Source of the DNA: an uncultured Collinsella sp.
Lineage (GTDB): Bacteria > Actinomycetota > Coriobacteriia > Coriobacteriales > Coriobacteriaceae
NCBI GenBank assembly: GCA_958415625.1
Contig: CATYZI010000011.1
Span: 1 to 64,000, forward strand
DNA: 64,000 nt
Direction of reading: 5' to 3'
Positions 18,389 through 29,900 of the stretch are shown piece after piece (position 1 is the stretch's first letter; each line of letters opens with the position of its first letter). The notes under the pieces are model-generated. The model did not search any database and was not told the DNA's origin. It saw nothing but the letters and a program-made list of their open reading frames with translations. A program made the translations under genes and the position numbers.

Positions 18389-18478
18389 TGGCGGAGAGAG
18401 GGGGATTCGAACCCCCGGAACGCTCTCGCGCTCAACGGTTTTCAAGACCGCCGCATTCAACCGCTCTGCCATCTCTCC
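18389..18478 (-). tRNA. tRNA-Ser (anticodon TGA)
   Basis: On the minus strand the acceptor stem GGAGAGA pairs with TCTCTCC, the anticodon loop is CTTGAAA with TGA, the variable arm is long as in class II tRNAs, the T loop reads GTTCGAATC, and CCA is encoded. Length is 90 nucleotides. Confidence 0.95.
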
Positions 18479-18529
18479 GTGAGTCGTAATGATAGCATCG
18501 TTTTGAATTTGCAACAGGGAAGGCGAACG

Positions 18530-20311
18530 ATGACGATCACCGAAATCGACGAGAAGTTCATGCGCGAGGCGTTGGTGGAGGCGCGCGCCGCCGCGGCGGT
18601 GGGCGAGGTGCCCATCGGAGCCGTAGTGGTGCGCGACGGCGAGATCGTCGCGAGGGCGCACAATCGGCGCGAGCTCGACCAGAACCCTTCGGCGCATGCA
18701 GAGTTCGCGGCCCTGTGCGCCGCCGCCCAGGCGCTTGGCCGCTGGCGCCTTTCCGATTGCACGGTCTACGTGACGCTCGAGCCCTGCTGCATGTGCGCGG
18801 GGCTTATGGTCAATGCGCGCGTGGGGCGCTGCGTGTATGGCGCGAGCGACGCCAAGGCGGGCGCATTGGGATCCCTATACGATTTGAATGCCGACTCGCG
18901 CCTGAATCATCGGTTTAACGTGACGGCTGGCGTGCTGGCAGACGAGTGTCGTGAGGTGTTGAGCGGCTATTTTAGTGGGTTGCGTGGCACCGATGGTGCT
19001 GGCTGCGGTTGTGGGGCCGATCTCGAGGCGCATGCCGCTCATGCCGAGGCACTCGCGTGTGCCGAAGATATTGCCGTTGAGGCGGTCGATTTTGGTGTCG
19101 TGTGCCGCCGGCCCCGCCGTGTGCTGCTGGCGATTGACTCCTTTAAGGGCAGCGTTTCGAGTGCACAGGCGGAGGAGGCGGTTGCCGAAGGCGTGCGCCG
19201 TGTGTGGTCCGATGCCGAGGTGCGCGCATTGCCGCTGGCAGATGGTGGTGAGGGAACGCTCGACGCCGTTGCCGCCTGCGGTGGCGAGCTTGTGACCTGC
19301 GAGGTTGCGGGTCCCTTGGGCGACCGCGTGTCTGCCCGGATGCTGGTGGACGGCGAGCACGAGTCGGCTGTTATTGAGATGGCCGAGGCGGCGGGTATTG
19401 GGTATTCGCCTTGCACGGAGTCGTCGGCGCTGGCTGCTACAACCTATGGCGTGGGCGAGCTGATGCTCCGTGCGGTTCGTGCCGGGGCAAAGACTATCTA
19501 TATTGGCTTGGGCGGCAGCGCCACCAACGATGGTGGCGCCGGTATGCTGCAGGCGCTGGGCGCGCGTGTGGTCGATGATCAGGGCTGCAATATCGCCCCC
19601 GGTCTCGCGGGTCTCGAACACGTGGTGAGTATCGATTTGGCGCCAGCGCTTCGGGCGCTGAGCGGCGCGCGTGTCGTGGTGCTTTCCGATGTCGAGAATC
19701 CGCTTGTGGGGCGCCGAGGCGCCCTAGCGGTGTTCGGTGGGCAGAAGGGCCTGCCGGCGGATGATGCCGAGGTGCTGCGCAGGTGTGACAGCTGGATGGT
19801 CGGCTACGGCCGCCTGCTTGATGCGGCGATTGCCGAGGCTCGAGCGCGGGAGTTGCTGCGCGTGTCCGAGGGCGCGCGAACGTTTGGCTCGGTACTCGGC
19901 GTGCCGGGCGCAGGCGCTGCCGGTGGGCTGGGGGCGGCCTTGCTGGCACTTGGTGCCGAGCTGCGCTCGGGCGTGGAGACGGTGCTCGGCCTCGTGGGAT
20001 TTGACGAGCGCGTACGCGATGCGGACCTGGTTATAACGGGTGAGGGCAATATGGACGAGCAGTCCGCTGCCGGCAAGGCTCCGGTGGGCGTGGCGCGTCG
20101 CGCCAAGCGCTTCGGCAAGCCGGTGGTCGCCGTCGTGGGCGGTCGCGCCGACAACCTGGATGCGGTATACGAGCAGGGTGTCGACCTGGTGCTACCCATC
20201 TGTCGCAAGCCCATGTCCCTCGACCAAGCGCTCGATCCGCAGGAAGCCACAACCAACCTCATCTGCGCCGGCGAGGCAGCTGCCCAAGCCTATGACCTCG
20301 CTCGCCTCTAA
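18530..20311 (+). CDS. Fusion: tRNA adenosine deaminase (TadA) + glycerate kinase
   Basis: A 593-residue two-domain protein. Residues 1 to about 150 are TadA, which converts the wobble adenosine of tRNA-Arg(ACG) to inosine. The zinc/catalytic residues are intact: His56 and Glu58 in SAHAEFAAL, and Cys86 and Cys89 in PCCMC. After a linker of about 45 residues, a complete GlxK/GarK-type glycerate kinase starts near residue 197 (RVLLAIDSFKGSVSSAQAEE), with GGSATNDGGAGMLQALGA and GEGNMDEQSAAGKAP. No stop or start signal lies between the halves. ATG 18530 follows GGGAAGG. I do not know this pair as a standard fusion; the two activities have no obvious link. Confidence 0.9.
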   Translation: MTITEIDEKFMREALVEARAAAAVGEVPIGAVVVRDGEIVARAHNRRELDQNPSAHAEFAALCAAAQALGRWRLSDCTVYVTLEPCCMCAGLMVNARVGRCVYGASDAKAGALGSLYDLNADSRLNHRFNVTAGVLADECREVLSGYFSGLRGTDGAGCGCGADLEAHAAHAEALACAEDIAVEAVDFGVVCRRPRRVLLAIDSFKGSVSSAQAEEAVAEGVRRVWSDAEVRALPLADGGEGTLDAVAACGGELVTCEVAGPLGDRVSARMLVDGEHESAVIEMAEAAGIGYSPCTESSALAATTYGVGELMLRAVRAGAKTIYIGLGGSATNDGGAGMLQALGARVVDDQGCNIAPGLAGLEHVVSIDLAPALRALSGARVVVLSDVENPLVGRRGALAVFGGQKGLPADDAEVLRRCDSWMVGYGRLLDAAIAEARARELLRVSEGARTFGSVLGVPGAGAAGGLGAALLALGAELRSGVETVLGLVGFDERVRDADLVITGEGNMDEQSAAGKAPVGVARRAKRFGKPVVAVVGGRADNLDAVYEQGVDLVLPICRKPMSLDQALDPQEATTNLICAGEAAAQAYDLARL

Positions 20312-20858
20312 AACCCATCCCCCAATAACTTGCGGTGAAATACGGAGTGTTTTTGCCTTTAAGGTGCCAATTCAGTCCGTATTCCACCGCAACTTCGTGA
20401 ATTGCCATCCGAGGCTGGTCGACAGGGGTCTCGAGCCGGACCGTTTGCCACGAAATGCGGCCATCTACTACGTTTGACCGAGCTACCTCGACCATCCCGG
20501 ATTTTGTGAAATTAAAACTGCAGGTAGACGGCTTGCCGGTTTTCGAAAAGGCCGGCTATGGTTGACCCCTGCGGCCTAAACGTAGTAGATAGGCCCTTTT
20601 CATGGCGCAGCGTCAGACCAGTCTATTTGGGACGGCTATTTTGACTACATGCCGATCTGATTGCCCAAGTAGTCAAAAAAGCTCCGTCCCAAATTAGCCA
20701 CTTTGTGGGGTGTGGGGGATAAAGATTGCCGACGGTTTTATCCCGCCGAACCCCTTTGATGGCGCGAATGGTTCGATTTAACGACCGAGTGGCAACCTGA
20801 CGCGGAATGGTGGGTCGTTTAAATTGCTACAATTTTAAGTATATTGCGATGTCCTGCC
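20312..20858. other. Palindrome-rich intergenic region
   Basis: No gene seen. Three inverted repeats are visible: TTGCGGTGAAATACGGA (20330-20346) against 20376-20392 with one mismatch; ATCTACTACGTTT (20463-20475) against 20578-20590, perfect; and a long pair at 20625-20648 / 20669-20694 built on TTTGGGACGG and TTTTGACTAC. They resemble dispersed intergenic repeats rather than terminators. Confidence 0.65.
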
Positions 20859-20889
20859 TTGCGTTTCTGCGCGGGGGGGGGCGTATATT
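20859..20889 (+). promoter_or_regulatory. Putative slippable promoter of giant adhesin gene
   Basis: TTGCGT (20859-20864) and TATATT (20884-20889) are separated by 19 bases that include nine consecutive Gs (20873-20881). Loss of one or two Gs would bring the spacer to 18 or 17, so slippage could change expression. A second possible -10 box, TACAAT at 20828-20833, lies upstream. Confidence 0.5.
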
Positions 20890-20961
20890 TGCATCGATGG
20901 GGACGACACACATATATAGCGAGCCGCTGCTTGACGTCCTCATGGATTGGGGAGGGCCTTC

Positions 20962-23900
20962 ATGAATCGCGTGTGTGCGAGAGCTCGAGAAATGCTAAAG
21001 CCTTTTGGCAAGAAAACCAATACCGCAAAGCGTGTCCTGAGGGTTTTGGCCGTCCCGCTGGCGGCGTGCGCACTCATGTTTGGTGCGACGAGCGCGTCGG
21101 CTGCCGTGAGCGACCATACCGTGCAGACGGTGAATCCCACCGGCACCACGGTCAATCTGTTCGACTACTGGGTCGTGGATGGCGACAACGATAGCTCGAA
21201 GAACGTAAACAACGACAACAAGAACGACAACACCGGCATCAATAAAGACCATCAGCTCAAGTTCAATGGTGGTGCCGGCACGGGCATTAACAAGTGGACG
21301 GGTAGAAGCAATATCAACGGCTTTGGACGTCTTTCATTTGTGGAGAACACACTGGTAAATGGCTATCCGTCAATCAAAGCCGGCACCCACACCTCCCAAG
21401 GCCAGGGTGTTAACTACACCGATGAGTCGCTGGCCTATCTCTTTAACAACGACAGTCAGGCCAACGGCAAGCAGAATGGCAAGGCCGTCTACAACAACGT
21501 GAAGGGCCTTTTCCAGCTCAAGGATGGCTATTACGTTTACGACTCGTATGGTTCTGACGGCAACAGCGGCAACTATGCCGTGTATAACTCCGCGACCAAT
21601 TCCTTTGACGTCTACGATAAAGCGGGCGTATATAAGGGCGATGCGAGCAAAGAAACCAATCTGGGCCAGTTCTTCCCCTTTGACTCTGCAAGCAAGGTTT
21701 TTGATGAGAACGGCAACAACCTCTCCCCTAAAAAGATCGTTGATGGAAGCACGGACCTCAACCACCACTTTGGCATGTCCATGACTACGGAGTTTGTCCA
21801 GCCTAACGGTGGCAAGACCACCAAGGGCGAGGACATGATCTTTAAGTTTTCGGGCGATGATGACGTCTGGGTCTATATCGACGGCGTGCTCGTGGGCGAT
21901 CTGGGCGGCATTCACGAGAAAGCAACGCTTGAGATCGACTTTGCCACGGGTGCGGTGCATATCGGCCATGTCGACAACGCAAATGATGCCGAAAAGACCA
22001 TTCAAGACACCACCATTAAGGCGATGTTCGAAGCCGCCGGCGCAGATACCAAGAACTTCCGCGACAACACCTTCCGCGACAGCACCAAGCACACGCTGAG
22101 CTTCTTTTATCTGGAGCGCGGCGCGGGTGCATCGAACATGTCGCTTAAGTTCAACCTCACCACCCTGCCGTCGTCCGAGGTCGAGAAGGTCGATCAGAAC
22201 GGCGAGGCGGTCCAAGGCGCAACCTTCAAGCTATATCGGTCCAATGGACCAGATGCCGACTGGAATGCGGGCGAGCTCGTCGCCCAGGGCACGACAGACG
22301 CCAAGGGCCAGCTGGTACTCCTGAAGTCGGATGGGAAGTCGGATGGCTCCGTTCTCTCCTTCGACGAAGAGCATGCCGCAGGGCACGACTACTTTGTACT
22401 CAAAGAGGTTGGCCTGCCTGTGGGATATCGCTCGAGTCTGACCTCGTCGACCTCCGCAACGCCGGGCGAGCTGCATTTGCAGTACAAACAAGCTGCGAGT
22501 GGCACGGGCGGCGTGGTCGTCGCACCGCAAACCACGGTCACCACGGCCGATGGCAAGCAATGGACAGGCAGCCGCATGTGGCTGAACGGAGGCTACTTGG
22601 CTGCTAAGGAAACCATCTCCCTGTCCAAAGACAAAAAAGACAACAAGGGCAAGGCTATCAGCTCGGGTACGACCTTTGCCGTCGTGCTCAAGCTCACCGG
22701 TGCGGGCGAGGACCACACAAGCGAAGACGCATGGACGGCGGTCACGGGCAATCCGCTCGATGGCTACAAACTGTGCTCCAAACACGGCATTGCCGGTGCC
22801 GTTGAGGCTGCCCAATCGGCCGACACGAGTGTCTTTGCCGTCAACACCAAGGGCGATTACGAGGTGACGGTCAGGTCGCTGCCCGGCGATATCGAGAAGT
22901 ACGCCGCCATGTTACAGGATAAGTCTCAGTCCGAATATACCGTGGCGGCGTATCACACCACGGCGTCGTCTCTGGCAGAGGCAACCACGGAGAACACCTC
23001 TATGGTTGAATACCAGTCGATAAACAGGCAGTTCTCAACCGTGATCCACCTTACGAACGTTCAGAACCGTCTGTTTGTGCAGAAGGTCGATGACCTGGGC
23101 GAGCCCGTGAACGGCGCAACGTTTGAACTGTACAAAGCCGACGACGTTACCGGCAATAGTCCCAGCACGTATGCCATCAAGCCCAATGCCACGCCGTATG
23201 ACACCGTGCGGGCAAAAGGCATGACCTATCCGTATGAGATTAAGGGCGCTGCATGCTTCCCGCTCGATTCGAATAATCACGCACCTCTTACCAAGGGTAC
23301 GTACTATCTGCGCGAATCGGTGAGCCCGGATGGCTATGAGATTAACAACACCATCACCAAGGTAATCGTGGACGATTCGGGTGTGTATGTGGACGCTGGC
23401 GAGAAGGGCGACGACGTGCTCAGCCTGAGCGGCCCGGGCTCGCTGATCGCCTCGTTGGCGCAATTTGGCTCGCCCGGTTCCATCGATAACACGCTTACGC
23501 ACATTAAGGGCAAGCTGCAGAGCGCGACTAATACAGATGACAAGGGTAACCTGGCGTGGGCCCAGACGAGCACTGCCAAGGGCGTAACGCCAACTCTTGC
23601 GGACGGCCTCATGCACATGCGCTACGAGGAGAAGACGCAAGGCACCAAGACCGTTCTGCGTTATGTCGAGGACAAGGGCGTCCGCGACGGCCAGCTGGCG
23701 ACGATCTTTGCCGACACGGGTATCAACCGCATGGCCCTCTATCAAGATGATGATGTCACCAATGGCACCGATCTGGGCACGCTCCAGCTCAATCATCTCT
23801 TTACCACGGCGACGGCCGTGCAGTATACCGACCGTCGCGTGGCGCGTCTGCAAGTGACCAAGACCGTGACGGCGGACGATGGCCTCACCGCGCCTACCAA

Positions 23901-26900
23901 GGATGCGAAGGGCGAAGACCTGACCTTTACATTTAAGTTCACCCTGCCGGAGTCCCAGAAGGGCTACGAGGTGCATGTGTTCGATGCGAACGGCGAGGCC
24001 GTGGGCAACTCCTTTACGCTCAAGAACGGCGGCACCCATTCCATTAAGGCCGGCGAGACCATTCGCGTGTACGACCTTAAGCAGGGTGACAAGTATAGCG
24101 TGAGCGAGCTCACCACCAAGGGCGAGGAGTCCAACGGCAACGTGCTGGCGAGCATCGTTAACACCGTGACCGGCTCTGCCGATGAGTCAGTGCTTCCGGC
24201 TGGCTTTAGGCTCGTGAGCCGCAGGGCCGGCGGCGAGGAGCAGTTCGGAACCGGCAACACCATCGAGGGCACGATCGCGGCGCTCGTGGGCGGAAACATT
24301 CCCGCGAGCAACAAGCTCGAGTTCACCAACAACTACAGCGCCAGCTCGGTAACGCTCGATGCCCAGAGTGGCCTGAGCGCCAAGAAGGTGCTCGAGGGTC
24401 GCGAATGGGCCGATGGCGATACCTTTACCGCGCAGCTTACAGCCGAGGACGGCGTCCCCATGCCCGAGGGCGCCAGGAGCAAAGTGGCGACGGTCGAGCT
24501 CACCATGAAAGCCCAGACGGCAACATTTGGCGACATCACCTATGACAAGCCGGGCACGTACGCCTATACCATCAAGGAGGTTGTCCCCGGTTCCGATGCC
24601 GGGGCAGATGGCATAAGCTACTCCGCCGCCTCCTATACTGCGACGGTTGTGGTGGAGGACAACCATGCCGGTGCTCTGGTTGTTACGAGCGTGAAAGTGA
24701 CGCAGGTGCGTGACGACGCGGGCGCCGAGACTAATAGGGAGGTTAGCGAGAAGGTAGCGACCTTCACCAATCACTACGACGAGCATGAGAGGGACATCAT
24801 CATCCATGCTCAAAAGAACCTGACCGACAAGGCCGGGACCTTCCCGCTTGCCCAGAATACCTTTAGCTTTACGCTCGAAGGCATGGGCGGCTATGCGAAT
24901 GCCAGCGCAACGTTCAGCCCCAATACGGTCGACGCGAGCATCAAAGCCCCCATGCCCCAGGGCGCCGAGGGCAACATTGCGACCGTGGGCAACAACGCCG
25001 ACGGTACGGTGACGTGGCCGGCGATCTCCTATACCGCCAAGCCGGACGCGGGACGCGCCTACGTGTACAAGTTCGCTGAGAATTCCGGCAGTGTCGCGGG
25101 CATGACCTATGACGGGTCGGTCTATTACGCTGTGGTGCGCAACGCCGAAAAGGGTGCCGGCATCGAAACCTCGATCGAGTACTACAAGACCGCGGCAAAC
25201 GGCTCGGTAGAGCAGCTGAAAACGAACGTCACGCCTTCCTTTACCAATAAATATAGTGTGGACCCCACGAGCGTGACCCTGCAGGGTCAAAAGGCCGTGA
25301 GCGGTCGCGACTGGAACCAGGGCGAGAGCTACACCTTTAACCTCACTGCCGCTACGGATGATGCCAGCACGACCGGTCTGGACAAGACCACAAAGCAGGC
25401 GGTGAAGGATGGGGCAGTTGCCATTGGTACCAACCAGGCCGTCGCCAGCGCACCCGAGTCGGGACGCGTGGCCTCGTTCGCCTTTAGCACTGAAGCCGCC
25501 CCGACCGTGACGTTCAACCGCGCGGGCACCTTTAGCTTTAATATCACTGAGGACACCGCGCAGGATAGCCAAGCGAGCATGTACATGGACAAGCACACTG
25601 CGCGCGCGACCGTCGTGGTGACCGATCTGGACAAGGGCACCCACACGGGCAAGCTGCGCGTGTCGAGCGTGACCTACAGCAACACCGATGCCTCCGATGC
25701 AGACAAGGCCGTAACCGACAAGGCTGCCTTTACCAACGCATACCATGCGTCGGGCACCTTTGGCGGCGTTACGGTGAGCAAGACCCTTGAGGGTCGCGCC
25801 TCTACCGCGGGCCAGTTTACCTTTGCCGTGACGGGCCTTTGGTACAACGGCGCCCAGACGTCGGTCGATGGCGCCGAGGCCAACCTGTCCAACAAGGCGG
25901 CGAAGGCCGGCGTGTCCGGCGCCGTGGTGGGCACGAACGGGGCGGAGAAGTTCTTTGCTCGTACGATCACCGAGCGGGATCTGGGCCATACGTTTGCCTA
26001 TCGCATCCACGAGAACCAGCCTGTCGCCGCTGGCTACACCTATGACACCGGCTACACCGGTGATGCCATCGTGCTCGTTAAGGTTCTTGCGCGTGGCGAC
26101 GACCCTGCCAAGCTCTACACCGTGACGACCGTGCTCAAGGGTGCGGGTGTGACGGCGGTGCTGGGCGATGCCGGCGATGCGAGCGCACTGACGGACGAAA
26201 AGATTGCCGAGCTCAAGCAAGATGCGAATACCTACGCGCAACAGTACGATGCAAGTGAGGCCGGTACCACAACGCCTGCCGTATCGTTTGTGAACCGCTA
26301 TGAGGCAAGGCTCGACTATGGTGCCGCTGGCGGCCTGAAGATCGAGAAGACACTGACGTACCCCGAGGGCGCGACGGTGTTCGGCTCGCCCAAGAGCATG
26401 TTCCGCTATATCGTCAAGCCTGCCGATGAGACATCTGCCAAGAAGGTCGGCATTACCATGGACGGCAAGGTCTTTGAGACCGCAAACGTCGAGGCCAATA
26501 CCCCTAAGACCGTGAGCTTGGTTCCTGAGCGCGGGCTGACTTTCACTCAGAATGATGCCGGCAAGACGTTTACCTATACCGTGGCCGAGATTGACGACAA
26601 GGCGACGGGCTATACGTACGACAAGACGGTCCATACGGTTAAGGCTGTCGTGGCGGACAACGGCGACGGCACGCTCAAGGTCACGACATCGGTAAGCAAG
26701 ACGGTTGATGGCAAGGACGAGCTCGAGGGCCAGTGGATCTACCCATCGGATGCGACGTCCACCGGTGTCGCGACGGTCAAATTCAAGAACACCTATACGG
26801 TCACCGAGGCGGCAACCTACACCCCGTCCGTGACGAAGGTGGTTGCCGGTGCCGATGCTGAGGGCAAGTTTGCCTTTACCATGACCGCGGCTGACGATGT

Positions 26901-29900
26901 CACCAAGGCGGCTATCGACAACAGCCTCGTCACTGGATCTTCGATGAGTGCCGAAAACAGCTACGTTGAGCAGGCGTTTACAAGGGACAGCCTTGCCGAC
27001 GGCGCGCACGATGAGGTCAAGTTCTCGAAGCTCACCTTTAACGCGCCGGGCACGTATGCGTTTGCTATTACCGAGCGAGTTCCGAACAGCGGCATTGGCG
27101 AGTGGAAGTATGACACGCATGCCTATACCGTGACTGTTACCGTGACCGATGAGGGCGGCAAGCTCGTGGCGCGTGCCGATGGCACGACGGGCGCGAATGG
27201 CTTCATCTTCACCAATAGCTACAGAACTTCGACGAGCTATGAGCTCCAGGGCGGTCTGGAGATCGTCAAGACGCTCGAGGGCAAGGATCTGCATGCCGGC
27301 ATGTTCGGCTTTACGGTGACGGGCGAAGACGAGGCCTCAACCGAAAAGCTCAACAAGCTGCTGCGCGCGGACAAGGGCAAACTCATCGTTACCAACGATG
27401 AGCCCCAGGCCGACGGTGCATCTCATACCGGTATTTTGGGCGGCCTGACCTTTACAACGAACGACGTGGATAAGACGTTCACCTACAAGGTGGTCGAGAA
27501 TATGGGCAACAAGGACGGCTATAAATACGATTCCACCTATTGGACGGTTGCGATTGCGGTTAACAAGCGCACCGATGGCTCGGGCTCGCTCTATACTGTG
27601 ACTACCGTCAAGCACTTTGCTGCCGATGGGACTGAGCTTTCTAAGGATGAAAAGAACTCCGTGGGCGGTCCTGTCGAGGCTCGGGTATCCTTCACCAACA
27701 GCTACGCCGCGTCCGGAACATTCGACGGTCTCACTGCCGAGAAGGTAATGGACTCCGGCGATAAGATTGAGGCTGGCCAGTATACGTTTGACGTGTATGC
27801 GGAGAAGGTCGACGGCTCGCCCCAATGGATGGATAAGGGTACAACTCAGGCGAGCGACAACCGTACCGCGACGGTCGACTTCGGTAAGGTTTACTTTAAG
27901 CTTGGCGATGCTGCGAGCGGGTCTCATGGGCTGACGATTGATCTTACCAGAGCCGTCAACGACGGCGTTGCCACCAAGCGCCACAATGCCGACCACACCA
28001 CTACCTACAGCTTTAACCTGGTGGCAAAGGAGCGCTTGACCAACCTGCCAGATGGCGTTCGTCCCGTGGATACGTCCGCGACGTGCCGCGTGCTGCTCGA
28101 GGTGACCGACGACAACAACGGTAACCTTACGTCCAAGGTGACCTATCGCGATGGTACCGAGGACGGCAAGATCGTCTTCCACAACACACGCGATAAGGTC
28201 AAGACGATCGGCACGGTCGCGGAGCCCAGCGTGGATATCGACGGGCAGCTGCTCTCCGTGGGTGACTCCTATGTCTACACCATCAACTGGGTTAACAACG
28301 AGGCCGATGATAGTGGCACTGCCAACGTGACCGTGACCGACGAGCTGCCCGCCGGCGTTGTGTTCGAGGCCTTTGAGGGCGAGAACGCCGATAAGGGCGC
28401 CGCGGACGGCCAATCGCTCACCTGGAACCTGGGCCAGCAGCCTGCGGGCAGCTACGGTTCGGTGCGCGTGCGCGTCAAGATTACCGAGGATGCCGTGAAG
28501 GATGCCCAGAGTGCGGTCGGCACTATCGACAACACTGCCACCGTTACGGTCGGCAAAAAGAGCTATACCGGCACCACGACCAACTACGTGCCCAAGAAGT
28601 CCGAGAGCGATGCTCAAGATTCGACAGGATCGGGTGTGGCGCTGGGCGATGAGCTTACCTATACCATTAGCTACAAGAATACCGAGGGCGCGCCGGCTAC
28701 GGTGACGATCTCCGATACCGTTCCTGCGGGGACCGAGTTCGTGGAGTTCGCGGGCGACCATAAGGATGCCGGCTCCAAGGACAAGGACGGCAATCTCACC
28801 TGGAAGCTGACGGATGTTCCCGCCGGCGAGGAGGGCACGGTTCAGTTTAAGGTCCGCGTGACCGAGGACGCGTTTAAGAGTGGCGGCGCTTCGGGCGACA
28901 TCTCCAACCAGGCGTCGGTGACGGTTGGTAACAACCCTGCCGTTAAGACCAACACCACTACCGATGAGGTCTCTGATGGCCGCCTGACGCTGAGCAAAAC
29001 GGTCACGGCAGCCGAAGGCATCACCGCACCCAACAAGGAATTCACCTTTAAGGTGCTGCTCTACCAGGCCGATGGCACAACGCCTCTGGCCGGCACCTTT
29101 GCGTACGCCGGTCGTCCCAACGGCACCAACGGCACCTATGTAAGCGGGCAGATCAAGAGCGGTGACACCATCGCGCTTAAGGCCGGTGGCTCCGTGACGG
29201 TTACCGTGCCCGTGGGCGCGCACTACGAGGTGCAGGAGCTCGACTCCAAGGGCAGCCTCATGACGAGCGAGGACGGCTTTGCGGTTGCCGACAAGACGAA
29301 CCCGCAGAAGGGCACCGTCAAGCAGGCGACGCAGGCGGACTTCACCAATGCCTACAGCGTGGAGTCCACGAAGGTGGAGAGTGCCTTTAAGGTGCAAAAG
29401 AAGATTTCCGGTCGCAACTGGACTAAGGCGGATGCCTTTACCATGACGCTGACTGCCGAGGGCGAGGCGCCCATGCCCGAGGGCGCCAAGGAGGACGTGG
29501 CGACGATTACGCTGAAGAAGGACGTTCAGGTTGGCAACTTTGGCACCATCGAGTACACCAAGCCCGGAACCTATACCTATGTGATTGCCGAGCAGGCGGG
29601 TGACGAGACGGCGCTCACCTTCTCGAAGGCCACCTATCGCGCCACCGTCACGGTGACCGACGACGGCGCCGGCAAGCTGACTGCCAAGACCAAGATTGCA
29701 CAGCTGACCGACGATGCCGGCGACGCTGTTGAGCGCACGGCCGAGGCGGCGGTCTTTACCAACACCGCTAAGACCGGTGCCCTCACCGTCAAGAAGACGG
29801 TCGTCGGCGGCGACAGCCAGCGCGAGTTCGGCTTCACGGTGGCGCTCACCGACGGGGACGGCGAGCCCGTCTCCGGCACCTTCGGCGAGGGCGAGGGCGC

